NCBI RefSeq assembly: GCF_034522235.1
Contig: NZ_JAXHLN010000003.1
Coordinates: 124,001-188,000 of the forward strand
Source: Thiohalophilus sp.
Lineage (GTDB): Bacteria > Pseudomonadota > Gammaproteobacteria > UBA6429 > Thiohalophilaceae
Reading direction: 5' to 3'
DNA: 64,000 bases
The position numbers and the translations under genes were made by a program. Positions 1 through 9,337 of the stretch are shown here, one piece after another. Every line of letters begins with the position of its first letter. Position 1 is the first letter of the stretch. The notes beneath the pieces are model-generated. The model ran no database searches. It was not told the DNA's origin and saw only the letters and a program-made list of their open reading frames with translations.

Positions 1-223
1 TAACCGCGCCGACGGAATCACGCTCGAGGTTGAGCGCCATGCCGAAGGTGTTGCCGGGAAATTCGATCATCTCGCCCGCCATTACGTCATCAAGACCGTG
101 AATGCGGACCACGCCATCCGCCAGGGCGACGATGGTGCCTTCATTGCGAGCCTCGGAAGCGGCTTCGAAACCTTCGATGCGCTTCTTGATCAGGTCGCTG
201 ATTTCAGATGGATTCAGTTGCAT
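1..223 (-). CDS. atpA: ATP synthase F1 subunit alpha (N-terminal part)
   Basis: This is the first 74 codons of the alpha subunit of the F1 ATPase head; the gene runs off the left edge. The start is the ATG at 221-223, giving [19 protein letters not shown], the typical N-terminal helix that contacts the delta subunit. It is followed by the beta-barrel domain with [16 protein letters not shown]. It lies 22 bases downstream of atpH on the same strand, in the standard bacterial order I-B-E-F-H-A. The nucleotide-binding part is outside the window. Confidence 0.96.
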   Translation of the reverse strand, partial: MQLNPSEISDLIKKRIEGFEAASEARNEGTIVALADGVVRIHGLDDVMAGEMIEFPGNTFGMALNLERDSVGAV

Positions 224-245
224 GATTGATATCCTTGTTAAAACC

Positions 246-782
246 TTAATGCATCAGTGTATTAGTCAGCCGCTCTAACTGACCTGTGACAGAAGCATCA
301 ATGACCAGGTCTCCGGCTCGGATGATCGCACCACCTATGAGTGATTCGTCGGTCTTGTTGACCAGCGTCACTTCACGTCCCAGGCGATTTTTCAACGCGG
401 CGATCATGGCCTGCTGTTGCTCATCGGACAGGGGATACGGCGTTGTCACTTCTGCTTCGACTGTCTTTTCTGCTTCTGCACGCTGTTCTTCGAACTGCTG
501 GGCAATTTCGGGCAGCACCGTCAGGCGTTTGTTTTCAGCCAGGACCTTGAGCATGCTCTTGCCGTAATCGTTGATCTTGTCGGCGCATACATCCGTGAAC
601 AGCTTGATCTTGGCGTCCTGACTGACCTCCGGGTTACCGACCAGATCCATCGCGGCATCATCCGCCGCCACGGCAGCCAGCCACTGCAGCATCTCGGACC
701 ACTCTTTAAGTTTGCCCTGCTGCTGTGCCAGATCAAAGGCGGCCTGCGCATAGGGACGTGCAATGGTGCTTTTCTCTGCCAT
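246..782 (-). CDS. atpH: ATP synthase F1 subunit delta
   Basis: The 178-residue delta subunit (OSCP family) sits on top of the F1 head and ties it to the b-subunit stator stalk. The length matches the family (about 177 residues). The N-terminal helical domain starts with [15 protein letters not shown]. The C-terminal part carries the family signature [22 protein letters not shown] near residues 147-168. It lies between atpF and atpA with short gaps, as expected in one operon. Confidence 0.97.
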   Translation of the reverse strand: MAEKSTIARPYAQAAFDLAQQQGKLKEWSEMLQWLAAVAADDAAMDLVGNPEVSQDAKIKLFTDVCADKINDYGKSMLKVLAENKRLTVLPEIAQQFEEQRAEAEKTVEAEVTTPYPLSDEQQQAMIAALKNRLGREVTLVNKTDESLIGGAIIRAGDLVIDASVTGQLERLTNTLMH

Positions 783-798
783 AGTTCAGACCCCTGGA

Positions 799-1269
799 TT
801 AAATTTGCGCGACCAGATCCTTGAGCAGATCTTCGTTGGCCTTGGCATCGATTTCCCGCTTGAGAATCTTGCCGGCACCGGCAACCGCCAGGGATGCGAC
901 CTGACCGCGCAATTCTTCGCGCGCCCGGTTTACTTCCTGTTCGATTTCGGCATTGGCCGTTGCAATAATGCGTTCGCCTTCAGCGCGCGCTGTTTCCTTG
1001 GACTCTTCAACGATCTCCGAAGCACGCTTCTGAGCCTGGTTGATAATGTCCTGAGCCTGCTGTTTGGCTTCGTGCAGAACTTCCGCCGCCTTCTTTTCAG
1101 CCAGCTCTTTCTCATGCGCGCCGCGCTCGGCTGCGGCAAGGCCATCGGCTATCTTCTTCTTGCGCTCGTTCAGCGCGTTCATAATCGGCGGCCACACGAA
1201 TTTCATGCAGAACCACACGAATACGATGAACGTAAGCGTTTGGCCTATGAGAGTTAAGTTGATATTCAT
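799..1269 (-). CDS. atpF: ATP synthase Fo subunit b
   Basis: The 156-residue b subunit forms the peripheral stator. One N-terminal membrane helix (about residues 5-26, rich in F, I and V) is followed by a long charged helix with many A, E, K and R residues. That helix dimerises and reaches the delta subunit. The length equals the E. coli protein (156). It has neighbours atpE and atpH in the canonical order. Confidence 0.97.
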   Translation of the reverse strand: MNINLTLIGQTLTFIVFVWFCMKFVWPPIMNALNERKKKIADGLAAAERGAHEKELAEKKAAEVLHEAKQQAQDIINQAQKRASEIVEESKETARAEGERIIATANAEIEQEVNRAREELRGQVASLAVAGAGKILKREIDAKANEDLLKDLVAQI

Positions 1270-1329
1270 CGCCAGAACCTTGGTTGATTAGTTCGAATGT
1301 CTGTCTCGGGTACTCGACTATTCTTAAAC

Positions 1330-1587
<258 letters not shown>

Positions 1588-1617
1588 TTAAATAATAAAA
1601 AATAAAAATTGTTTACG

Positions 1618-2526
<909 letters not shown>

Positions 2527-2562
2527 TTATTACGAGAAACCGTTCTCCGCCGCCGCGCCGGG

Positions 2563-2970
2563 CTATCGGGCGCGTAACGGGCGGGCAAAAAAGTAGCCGA
2601 ACTGGGCAGCGATAAAGCCGATCAATATTCCCGCGGCTTCTATCTTCAGGACCGCCATACCCAGCGCCAGCAAGGCGATAATGGTGATCAGACGAAACAG
2701 CGTGGCCTTGTAGAACTCGGCCATACGCAACACATTATCCGTCGCGTTGTTATCGCTTTCTGTCGCCAGGCTGATGCGCCAGGCACCCGCCAGGGCGCCG
2801 GCGATACCCACGGCGCCGCCGTACAGCGTCGCCAGGCCAAAATCCGTCCCCTTGTTCAGAAAAATCACGATTGCGGCCGCTACAGCCAGCGCCACCTGAA
2901 TCAGGATCAACCTCAGGAGTGTGCGTCGGAAGGCAATCTTCGCCGCATTGGGCATGCCGAAGTGGGTCAC
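2563..2970 (-). CDS. atpI: ATP synthase accessory protein I
   Basis: This is a small membrane protein (up to 135 residues, four predicted helices) encoded first in the atp operon. AtpI family members assist c-ring assembly or Mg2+ supply. I place the start at a GTG (2968-2970) because GGAGGG lies 9 bases upstream. The ATG at 2953-2955 has no ribosome binding site. A promoter lies at 3015-3043, giving a 5' leader of roughly 40 bases. Confidence 0.88.
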   Translation of the reverse strand: MTHFGMPNAAKIAFRRTLLRLILIQVALAVAAAIVIFLNKGTDFGLATLYGGAVGIAGALAGAWRISLATESDNNATDNVLRMAEFYKATLFRLITIIALLALGMAVLKIEAAGILIGFIAAQFGYFFARPLRAR

Positions 2971-3014
2971 TTGCGCCTGCCCTCCGAACGGGACCTCAGG
3001 TATCAGGGGCGCGT

Positions 3015-3043
3015 AGTATATGGGGTCGACCCGACAGGGTCAA
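3015..3043 (-). promoter_or_regulatory. sigma70-type promoter of the atp operon
   Basis: On the minus strand a -35 box TTGACC (3038-3043) and a -10 box TATACT (3015-3020) are separated by exactly 17 bases. The spacer contains the palindrome GGGTCGACCC. It points into atpI with the start codon about 40 bases downstream of the predicted transcription start. It separates atpI from the parAB genes upstream, so the ATP synthase genes can be expressed independently of them. Confidence 0.8.
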
Positions 3044-3141
3044 TGATGGGTGTATCACTGGAATTTATCCGCCTTTTAACAAAAGCCAATAACTATCAGT
3101 GAGTAACAGACTCGATAGCCAAACGGGTATAGTGGCTATCA

Positions 3142-4053
3142 CTATTTGATATGGGCCAGGATCCCGTCCAGCTCATCCAGGCTGTTGTACTGAATCACCA
3201 GTTTGCCCTTGCCTTTGTTGTCGGACTGGATCTGCACCTTCGCGCCCAGTTTTTCCGACAGGTCTTCTTCGAAACGACGAATGTCGGGATCCTGGTTCTG
3301 CACGCTTTTTTTCGGTTTGGCCGGCTGCGAGAGTTTGCGCACCAGGTTTTCGGTTTCCCGCACCGACAGGCCGCGCCGGGCCACCTGCCGGGCCGCCTCG
3401 ATCTGGGCCCCGCCCTGCAACGCCAGCAGCGCGCGGGCATGGCCCATCTCCATCTGTGCCGCTTCCAGCAACTCCTTGACCGCCGGCTCCAGACTCAGCA
3501 GACGCAGCAGATTGGAGACCGCGGCCCGCGAGCGGCCCACCGCATCGGCTGTCTCCTGATGGGTCAGGCCGAACTCTTCGATCAAGCGTTGCAGCGCCAT
3601 CGCCTCCTCGACCGGGTTGAGCTCTTCGCGCTGGATGTTCTCGATCAACCCCATGGCCATGGCGGCCTGATCCGGCACATCGCGCACCACTGCCGGGATT
3701 TCGTGTAACCCGGCCAGTTGCGAGGCGCGCCAGCGGCGCTCGCCGGCGATCAGTTCAAAGTGACCGGCCTGGGTATGCGGGCGCACCACGATGGGCTGGA
3801 CCACGCCCTGGGCTTTGATGGAGTCGGCCAGCTCCTGCAGACTCTCTTCGGGAAAATCGTGGCGGGGCTGATAACGGCTTTTGTGAATCACATCCACCGG
3901 CAACATGCGCAGGTGATCACCCTGGGGGTGTTGATCCGGCTCCGGCAGGGCCGCTTCGCCGGCCTCGTTCTGAGTCGTCTGTACCGGCGGTGAGCTGGCC
4001 GCGCCCAGCAAGGCATCCAGTCCCCGCCCCAGTCCGCGCTTTTTACCTGCCAT
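3142..4053 (-). CDS. parB: Chromosome partitioning protein ParB
   Basis: The 303-residue ParB/Spo0J protein is a CTP-binding clamp that loads at parS sites. The N-terminus KKRGLGRGLDALLG is the usual ParA-stimulating peptide. The ParB/Srx nucleotide domain contains YQPRHDF, PIVVRP and AGERRWRA, followed by the IENIQREELNPVEEA box. A helix-turn-helix (LTHQETADAVGRSRAAVSNLLRLL) precedes a C-terminal dimerisation domain. The gene begins two bases after the parA stop codon. I saw no parS palindrome in the window by eye. Confidence 0.97.
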   Translation of the reverse strand: MAGKKRGLGRGLDALLGAASSPPVQTTQNEAGEAALPEPDQHPQGDHLRMLPVDVIHKSRYQPRHDFPEESLQELADSIKAQGVVQPIVVRPHTQAGHFELIAGERRWRASQLAGLHEIPAVVRDVPDQAAMAMGLIENIQREELNPVEEAMALQRLIEEFGLTHQETADAVGRSRAAVSNLLRLLSLEPAVKELLEAAQMEMGHARALLALQGGAQIEAARQVARRGLSVRETENLVRKLSQPAKPKKSVQNQDPDIRRFEEDLSEKLGAKVQIQSDNKGKGKLVIQYNSLDELDGILAHIK

Positions 4054-4055
4054 GC

Positions 4056-4871
4056 CTAAACCACTCCTCCAGCACCCATCAGATTGGCCTGCTGGGCTGC
4101 CTGCAGATCCTGATCCTTGCGCAGGATCTCCCCGGCCAGCGCCAGATAGGCCAGCGCCCCGCGCGAGGTTTTATCATAAGTGATGACCGGCAGGCCGTGG
4201 CTCGGCGCCTCGGCCAGGCGCACATTACGCGGGATCACCGTGCGATAGACCTGCTGCGGGAAGTGCACAAGCAATTGGCCGGAGACATCATTGGCCAGAT
4301 TGTTACGCGGATCGAACATGGTACGCAGCAGCCCTTCGACCTTGAGTTCCGGATTGACGCTGCCGCGGACCCGCTCGATGGTATTGAGCAAAGCCGACAA
4401 CCCCTCCAGGGCATAGTATTCACACTGCATGGGAATCATCACCGACTGCGCCGCCACCAGGCCATTGAGCGTCAACATGTTCAGTGAAGGGGGGCAGTCG
4501 ACCAGAATATAATCGTATTGATCGCGTACGCCTTGCAGACAGTCGCGTAGCTTACGCTCACGCTCACTGCTGTTCATCAGCGAAATTTCGGCGGCCGTCA
4601 GATCGCTGTTGGCCGGCAGCACGTCATAGTTAATGCCGTCGGGACGCTGCAGAATCTGCTCGACACTCGCCTCCCCCAGTAACAGATCACAGGTCGTCAG
4701 GGGCAGATCGTTTTTGTCGACACCGCTGCCCATGGTGGCATTGCCCTGGGGATCCATGTCCACCAGCAAGACCCGGCGCCTGGTGGCCGCTAAGGATGCC
4801 GCCAGATTGATGCAGGTGGTGGTCTTGCCGACCCCGCCCTTCTGATTAGCAATGGCGATAGTTCTGCCCAT
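4056..4871 (-). CDS. parA: Chromosome partitioning ATPase ParA (Soj)
   Basis: The 271-residue ParA/MinD-family ATPase forms DNA-bound gradients that position ParB-parS. The deviant Walker A motif KGGVGKTT is at residues 11-18, switch I contains DMDPQGNATMGSG, and the Walker B segment is YDYILVDCPPSL. It is a chromosomal-type Soj without an N-terminal DNA-binding domain. Translation is tightly coupled to parB (two-base gap) and it follows rsmG. Confidence 0.97.
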   Translation of the reverse strand: MGRTIAIANQKGGVGKTTTCINLAASLAATRRRVLLVDMDPQGNATMGSGVDKNDLPLTTCDLLLGEASVEQILQRPDGINYDVLPANSDLTAAEISLMNSSERERKLRDCLQGVRDQYDYILVDCPPSLNMLTLNGLVAAQSVMIPMQCEYYALEGLSALLNTIERVRGSVNPELKVEGLLRTMFDPRNNLANDVSGQLLVHFPQQVYRTVIPRNVRLAEAPSHGLPVITYDKTSRGALAYLALAGEILRKDQDLQAAQQANLMGAGGVV

Positions 4872-4896
4872 GATCTGATTCCCCTGTATCCCGGCG

Positions 4897-5538
4897 TCAT
4901 TGCCGGTCGGCGACGTGCCGGACCACTAACAGATGGCGCTCCGCATCCAGCCCGGGCACCGTCAGTCGGTGGATCGTGTCCAGCTCGAAATCATCCGGCA
5001 GATCATCGAGTTCCGCTACCGGACAGGCGCCCTTCATGACGAGAAACTGGCCGTCTGGCCGGCACAAATGCCGCGCCCCCCTGATCAGTTCCCCCAGGGT
5101 CGCATACGCGCGGGCAATGATAGTATCGAAGCCCGCTGAGGATTGGAACTGCTCCACCCGCGAATGTACCACAGAAACATTTTCCAGCCCCAGTTCCGCC
5201 AGCGCCTGGCGCAAAAAGCGGATTTTCTTGCCATTGCTGTCGAGCAGGGTAAATTGCCGATCGGGGCAGGCCAGCGCCAGGGGAATACCCGGCAGGCCGG
5301 GGCCACTGCCCACGTCGAGAATCTGCTGGCCGTGCAGATAGGGCACGACCACCAGTGAATCCAGCAGGTGGCGGGGGATCATCTGCGCCGGCTGGCGCAC
5401 CGCCGTCAAATTGTAAGCGTGGTTCCATTTTTCCAGTAAGGCAATGAAATCCAGCAGCTTTTGTTCAGCCTGCGGCGGCAGAGAGAAGGGGAGTTCCCCC
5501 GTCCGCCGCGCCAGCTGATCCGACAGTGTGTTATTCAC
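4897..5538 (-). CDS. rsmG: 16S rRNA (guanine527-N7)-methyltransferase
   Basis: The 213-residue RsmG (GidB) methylates G527 of 16S rRNA in the 530 loop, using S-adenosylmethionine. The SAM motif is ILDVGSGPGLPGIPLA. The family signature HLLDSLVVVPYL precedes it and FLRQALAELGLENV follows. It starts with GTG (5536-5538). In many gammaproteobacteria it directly follows mnmG. Here a DUF302 gene and a response regulator lie between the two. Confidence 0.95.
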   Translation of the reverse strand: MNNTLSDQLARRTGELPFSLPPQAEQKLLDFIALLEKWNHAYNLTAVRQPAQMIPRHLLDSLVVVPYLHGQQILDVGSGPGLPGIPLALACPDRQFTLLDSNGKKIRFLRQALAELGLENVSVVHSRVEQFQSSAGFDTIIARAYATLGELIRGARHLCRPDGQFLVMKGACPVAELDDLPDDFELDTIHRLTVPGLDAERHLLVVRHVADRQ

Positions 5539-5556
5539 TGTGCGGCGTTCCGGGCA

Positions 5557-6012
5557 CTAGCGGGCGATTGCCGCGTCGCTCAGCTTGTCGAGCGCGCCCT
5601 GCATCTTCTTGATCACTTCACCGCGATCCCGAATGCCGTGCCGATCGGCAATGTATTGCGGATCGTTATAGCCCAGCCAGACCTGGCCATCGGCATCCTT
5701 CCAGGCCAGCGCCTTCATCGGCAAGTCGATACCCGAGGTCTGTTCACTGGTGAACATGTGGCTGCCCAGAGCCGGATTACCAAACAGCAACAGTTCGGTA
5801 TCCCGCAACGGGATATCAACTCCCGCAGCTTTTTCGGCATGGTTCCAGCGGGTGACGATGCTGATCCCTTTTTGCTTCAGGACATTCTCCAGCCGATCGA
5901 GGGTTTCGGCAGCACTGTGCGGACTTTGCTTGACGACGAGTCCCGGCACATCCCCGGCCCAGGCAGCCGGCAGCAGACAAAGGCCCAGAATAAAGACAAA
6001 TAGACGTTTCAT
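5557..6012 (-). CDS. Secreted DUF302 protein
   Basis: This is a 151-residue protein with a signal peptide (MKRLFVFILGLCLLPAAWAG) and one DUF302 domain of about 130 residues. The visible family pattern is a helix with TLDRLENVLKQKGI, then LLLFGNPALGSHMF, then DLPMKALAW and the ending VWLGYNDPQYIADRHGI. The biochemical role of DUF302 is not established. The start at 6010-6012 is preceded by a strong GGAGGAGG box; an upstream in-frame start would lose the signal peptide. Two more DUF302 domains occur at 20.6-22.1 kb. Confidence 0.88.
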   Translation of the reverse strand: MKRLFVFILGLCLLPAAWAGDVPGLVVKQSPHSAAETLDRLENVLKQKGISIVTRWNHAEKAAGVDIPLRDTELLLFGNPALGSHMFTSEQTSGIDLPMKALAWKDADGQVWLGYNDPQYIADRHGIRDRGEVIKKMQGALDKLSDAAIAR

Positions 6013-6391
6013 GGAATTTCCTCCTCCAGATTGATTGTTGTTATGGCGAAGCCGAATGGCGGGGGCACCAGAGACAACCTGACTTCGCCGCAGACCCTCT
6101 CCCGGTCTGCCGCAACCATTGTAAAACTCCCGGCCGGCAATTCCTATCGCTGTAATCTGATACAAAATCCAGGCCTGTCACTGCTCCCGCGAACGCTTTT
6201 GACTCCACCCCGGCTGGTATTCCCCTTTAAAGTTTCCGTGAATCGGCCGATACAACCTGTAACCCGGTGACGCACCGCCTGCCGGACAAGCAGCGGGGTT
6301 CACCCCGGCCAATTTCAGGACTGGCACATAAAACAGCGATCAAGGGAACGGGGTGAGCGAAATCACCGGCCACACGCAAACGAGGTGAACT
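6013..6391. other. Intergenic region between divergent genes
   Basis: These 379 bases separate the DUF302 gene (left) and the response regulator (right). The only clear signal is a sigma28-like promoter at 6228-6253 pointing right. I see no open reading frame with a ribosome binding site and no obvious RNA structure in the rest. Confidence 0.6.
6228..6253 (+). promoter_or_regulatory. Candidate sigma28 (FliA) promoter
   Basis: TAAAGTTT (6228-6235) and GCCGATAC (6246-6253) are separated by 10 bases. The E. coli FliA consensus is TAAAGTTT-N11-GCCGATAA, so 15 of 16 conserved bases match and the spacer is one base short. It would start transcription about 130 bases upstream of the CheY/PilH-like gene at 6392. 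The same architecture recurs at 63715-63740. Confidence 0.6.
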
Positions 6392-6763
6392 ATGGCCAGT
6401 CAACATATTCTCATTGTGGATGACTCCCCCACCGATGTGCAGGCGCTGAAGGAGTTGCTCAAGCAGATTGGTGAATATGAAATCAGCGTTGCCACCGATG
6501 GTGCCGAAGGGGTCAAGATGGCGATAGAACTGGTGCCGGATCTGATTCTGATGGACGTGGTGATGCCCGGAATGAACGGGTTTCGCGCCACCCGTGAGAT
6601 TGTGCGCGCGGAGCAAACCGCTCATATTCCGATCCTGATCGTCACCACGAAAGAACAGGTTTCCGACAACATCTGGGCAATACGTCAGGGTGCCTCGGGC
6701 TTTTTGAACAAGCCGGTCGATCCGAACGAACTCAAGCCCCTGGTGCTTGAGGCATTGGCCTGA
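6392..6763 (+). CDS. Single-domain response regulator, PilH/CheY-like
   Basis: The 123-residue protein is a lone receiver domain without an output domain. The acidic pocket is Asp10/Asp11 (VDDSPTD), the phosphorylation site is Asp55 (LILMDVVMPG), the threonine switch is in IVTTKE, and the conserved lysine is in FLNKPVD. The sequence resembles PilH, the twitching-motility regulator of the Pil-Chp system. No pilG, pilI, pilJ or chpA is next to it. AACGAGGTGA precedes the start. A sigma28-like promoter upstream suggests co-regulation with motility genes (inference). Confidence 0.9.
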   Translation: MASQHILIVDDSPTDVQALKELLKQIGEYEISVATDGAEGVKMAIELVPDLILMDVVMPGMNGFRATREIVRAEQTAHIPILIVTTKEQVSDNIWAIRQGASGFLNKPVDPNELKPLVLEALA

Positions 6764-6775
6764 CAGTGCCGTCGT

Positions 6776-8680
6776 TCAGACCGCGTCCTGCTTAATAGTG
6801 GCCGTGCTGTTGCTCCGCTTTTTTAAATGGACCAGCAGCAGGGCGATACCCGCCGGCGTCATCCCGGAAATGCGCGCCGCCTGGCCCAGGGTCGCGGGGC
6901 GAATACGGTTGAGCTTTTCACACACCTCGGCTGACAGCCCCTTGACCACATGATAATCAATATCATCGGGCAGGGCCGTCTCCTCGTGATCTCGCTGACG
7001 GGCAATCTCATCTTTTTGACGTTGGATATAGCCGGCGTATTTAGCCTGGATCGCGACTTGTTCGGCCACCACCGGATCCAGGACGCGCTCACCGCCGTCC
7101 ATCAGTAAAGCCAGATCGGCATAACGCACCTCGGGGCGGCGCAGCAGATCGTGCAGGGTGGCCTCGCGCGACAGTTTCTTACCCAGTAACTGTTCCTGTT
7201 TTTCTACCGGGATCTTGTCCGGATGCACCCAGGTCGAACGCAGCCGTTGCAGCTCTTTTTCCACCGCCTCGCGTTTTTGTTCGAACGCCGCCCAGCGCGC
7301 GTCATCGATCAGCCCCAGTTCGCGACCTTTTTCGGTCAGGCGCAGATCGGCATTGTCCTCGCGCAGCATCAGCCGGTACTCGGCGCGACTGGTGAACATG
7401 CGATAGGGCTCCTGGGTGCCGGCGATGATCAGATCGTCCACCAGCACGCCCAGATAGGCTTCATCACGCCCCGGGCACCAGGGATCTTTTTCCTGCACTT
7501 GCAAGGCCGCGTTCAGGCCCGCCAGTAACCCCTGCGCGGCGGCCTCTTCGTAGCCGGTGGTGCCGTTGATCTGACCGGCAAAGAACAGCCCCGGCATGTA
7601 TTTGGTTTCCAGGGAAGGCCGCAGATCGCGCGGATCGAAATAATCGTATTCAATCGCGTAGCCGGGACGGGTAATGTGGGCGTTTTCAAACCCCTTGATC
7701 GAACGCACCAGCGCCAGCTGCACGTCAAAGGGCAGGCTCGTGGAGATACCATTGGGATAGACCTCGTGGGTACTCAGCCCCTCGGGCTCGACGAATATCT
7801 GGTGGGCATTTTTGTCGGCAAAGCGCACCACCTTGTCCTCGATCGACGGGCAATAGCGCGGCCCGACCCCTTCGATCTCGCCGCTGTACATGGGCGAGCG
7901 ATCCAGTCCGCCACGGATGATCTCGTGGGTCCGCTCGCGGGTGTAGGTGATATGGCAGGGCACCTGCGCCGGATGGTCTTCGGCATCACCCCTATAAGAG
8001 AAGACCGGCAGCGGATCATCGCCATGCTGGGTTTCCAGTTGGGAAAAATCGATGCTCTTGCCGTCGAGTCGCGGCGGCGTGCCGGTCTTGAGCCGGTCGA
8101 CCGTGAACGGCCGCTCGCGCAGACGCCGGGATAACGCATTGGCCGGCGGATCGCCGGCGCGGCCGCCTTCATAATTGGACTCGCCGATATGAATGCGCCC
8201 GCCCAGAAAGGTGCCCACGGTCAGCACTACCGCCCGGGCGGCGAACTTGAGCCCCATCTGGGTCTCGACCCCGACCACCCGATCGCCCTCGACGATCAGA
8301 TCCTCCACCGCCTGCTGGAACAGGGTCAGGTTGGGGGTGTTCTCCAGCGCCAGCCGCACCGCCTGTTTGTACAGCGCGCGATCGGCCTGGGCGCGGGTGG
8401 CGCGCACCGCCGGCCCCTTGCTGGCGTTGAGGATCCGAAACTGGATTCCGGCCCGGTCGGTGGCGCGCGCCATCAGCCCGCCCAGCGCGTCCACTTCCTT
8501 GACCAGATGGCCCTTGCCGATGCCGCCGATGGCCGGATTGCAGCTCATCTGGCCCAGGGTCTCGATATTGTGGGTCAGCAGCAGGGTGCGCACGCCGGCC
8601 CGGGCCGCGGCCAGCGCCGCCTCGGTCCCGGCATGCCCGCCACCGACTACGATGACATCGAATTTATCCTGATAAAACAT
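6776..8680 (-). CDS. mnmG: tRNA modification enzyme MnmG
   Basis: The 634-residue MnmG (GidA) is an FAD enzyme that works with MnmE to install the cmnm5 group on U34 of certain tRNAs. The dinucleotide-binding motif [17 protein letters not shown] starts near residue 12. The signatures [23 protein letters not shown] and [11 protein letters not shown] are present. The C-terminal helical MnmE-binding domain contains [12 protein letters not shown]. The length is normal (about 630). It is convergent with the response regulator gene, only 12 bases away. Confidence 0.97.
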   Translation of the reverse strand: MFYQDKFDVIVVGGGHAGTEAALAAARAGVRTLLLTHNIETLGQMSCNPAIGGIGKGHLVKEVDALGGLMARATDRAGIQFRILNASKGPAVRATRAQADRALYKQAVRLALENTPNLTLFQQAVEDLIVEGDRVVGVETQMGLKFAARAVVLTVGTFLGGRIHIGESNYEGGRAGDPPANALSRRLRERPFTVDRLKTGTPPRLDGKSIDFSQLETQHGDDPLPVFSYRGDAEDHPAQVPCHITYTRERTHEIIRGGLDRSPMYSGEIEGVGPRYCPSIEDKVVRFADKNAHQIFVEPEGLSTHEVYPNGISTSLPFDVQLALVRSIKGFENAHITRPGYAIEYDYFDPRDLRPSLETKYMPGLFFAGQINGTTGYEEAAAQGLLAGLNAALQVQEKDPWCPGRDEAYLGVLVDDLIIAGTQEPYRMFTSRAEYRLMLREDNADLRLTEKGRELGLIDDARWAAFEQKREAVEKELQRLRSTWVHPDKIPVEKQEQLLGKKLSREATLHDLLRRPEVRYADLALLMDGGERVLDPVVAEQVAIQAKYAGYIQRQKDEIARQRDHEETALPDDIDYHVVKGLSAEVCEKLNRIRPATLGQAARISGMTPAGIALLLVHLKKRSNSTATIKQDAV

Positions 8681-8784
8681 GTGCTTGGAGCCTTATTAAC
8701 AAGGGGCGCCATTGTACGCCGCTGGACGGAAATTGGCCATCATCCCGCGCTGGCGGCCGAATTAAAACTGTTTAAAAAATAGTA

Positions 8785-8812
8785 TTGACAATCATTCTCA
8801 TTTAGATATAGT
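8785..8812 (+). promoter_or_regulatory. Promoter with overlapping Fur box upstream of bfd
   Basis: TTGACA (8785-8790) and TATAGT (8807-8812), 16 bases apart, form a sigma70-like promoter. The segment 8785-8803 reads TTGACAATCATTCTCATTT and overlaps the -35 and spacer. It matches the 19-base Fur consensus (GATAATGATAATCATTATC) well in its central and right parts. This fits the known iron repression of bfd. The first codon of bfd is at 8848. Confidence 0.72.
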
Positions 8813-8847
8813 AGAAATCAAGATTCACCACCGGGCAGGAATACACA

Positions 8848-9048
8848 ATGTATGTTTGTCTTTGCAAAGGCGTTACCGACACCCAGATCCGCGACGCCGT
8901 GATCGACGGCGCTGACAGCCTGCGCCATGTACGCCAGCAACTTGGCGTGGCCAGCAACTGCGGCCGCTGTGCCCAGTGCGCCCGCGAGGTCATCCGGCAA
9001 ACAAAGCAAGAGCTCGCCAGTCTCGACGCCGCCTGTCAGGTCGCCTGA
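8848..9048 (+). CDS. bfd: Bacterioferritin-associated ferredoxin
   Basis: The 66-residue Bfd carries a [2Fe-2S] cluster and reduces bacterioferritin to release stored iron. The cluster ligands are Cys4, Cys6, Cys38 and Cys41 in the family spacing C-x-C-x31-C-x2-C. The fold is the BFD-like [2Fe-2S] domain. Expression is predicted to be Fur-controlled from the promoter at 8785-8812. The expected partner bfr is only a fragment (9170-9277), so a functional bacterioferritin must be encoded elsewhere, if present. Confidence 0.93.
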   Translation: MYVCLCKGVTDTQIRDAVIDGADSLRHVRQQLGVASNCGRCAQCAREVIRQTKQELASLDAACQVA

Positions 9049-9169
9049 TCACCCCAAACTTTGCCGGGTTGCCGCCCGCGACCCGGCCCGCTACCTTTCC
9101 TCTACTTTCACTCCCCCCAACCGGGGCGACGCCACCCCTCTGACCAGCCAGGTTCCGGCCTGTCTACAA

Positions 9170-9277
9170 GGCGAGAACGTCACCGAAATGCTCAAAGGCG
9201 ATCTCACCATCGAACAGGAAGCCGTGCCGCTGCTGCGTTAGGCGGTCGACTATTGCGAATCCAAACAAGATTACAAT
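9170..9277 (+). pseudogene. bfr: Bacterioferritin remnant
   Basis: In one frame the bases encode GENVTEMLKGDLTIEQEAVP, then LLR, a TAG stop (9239-9241), and AVDYCESKQDYN. This matches the third-helix region of bacterioferritin, where the family reads about GE(N/D)V-EML--DL-LE---NLREA--Y--S--DYVSRD. The stop replaces the conserved Glu codon after LR. Before 9170 and after 9277 the similarity is lost. It follows bfd on the same strand, the usual bfd-bfr order. Confidence 0.78.
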
Positions 9278-9337
9278 GGCCTCTCTTTGCCGTGTTGGTA
9301 ACGTGTTTGGTCGCGGGGTATTCTTCACCAAACCCTG

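Noticed and set aside
3044..3141. Terminator after parB (ATAGTG/CACTAT stem)
   Set aside because: The stem has only six pairs and no T-run; too weak to call.
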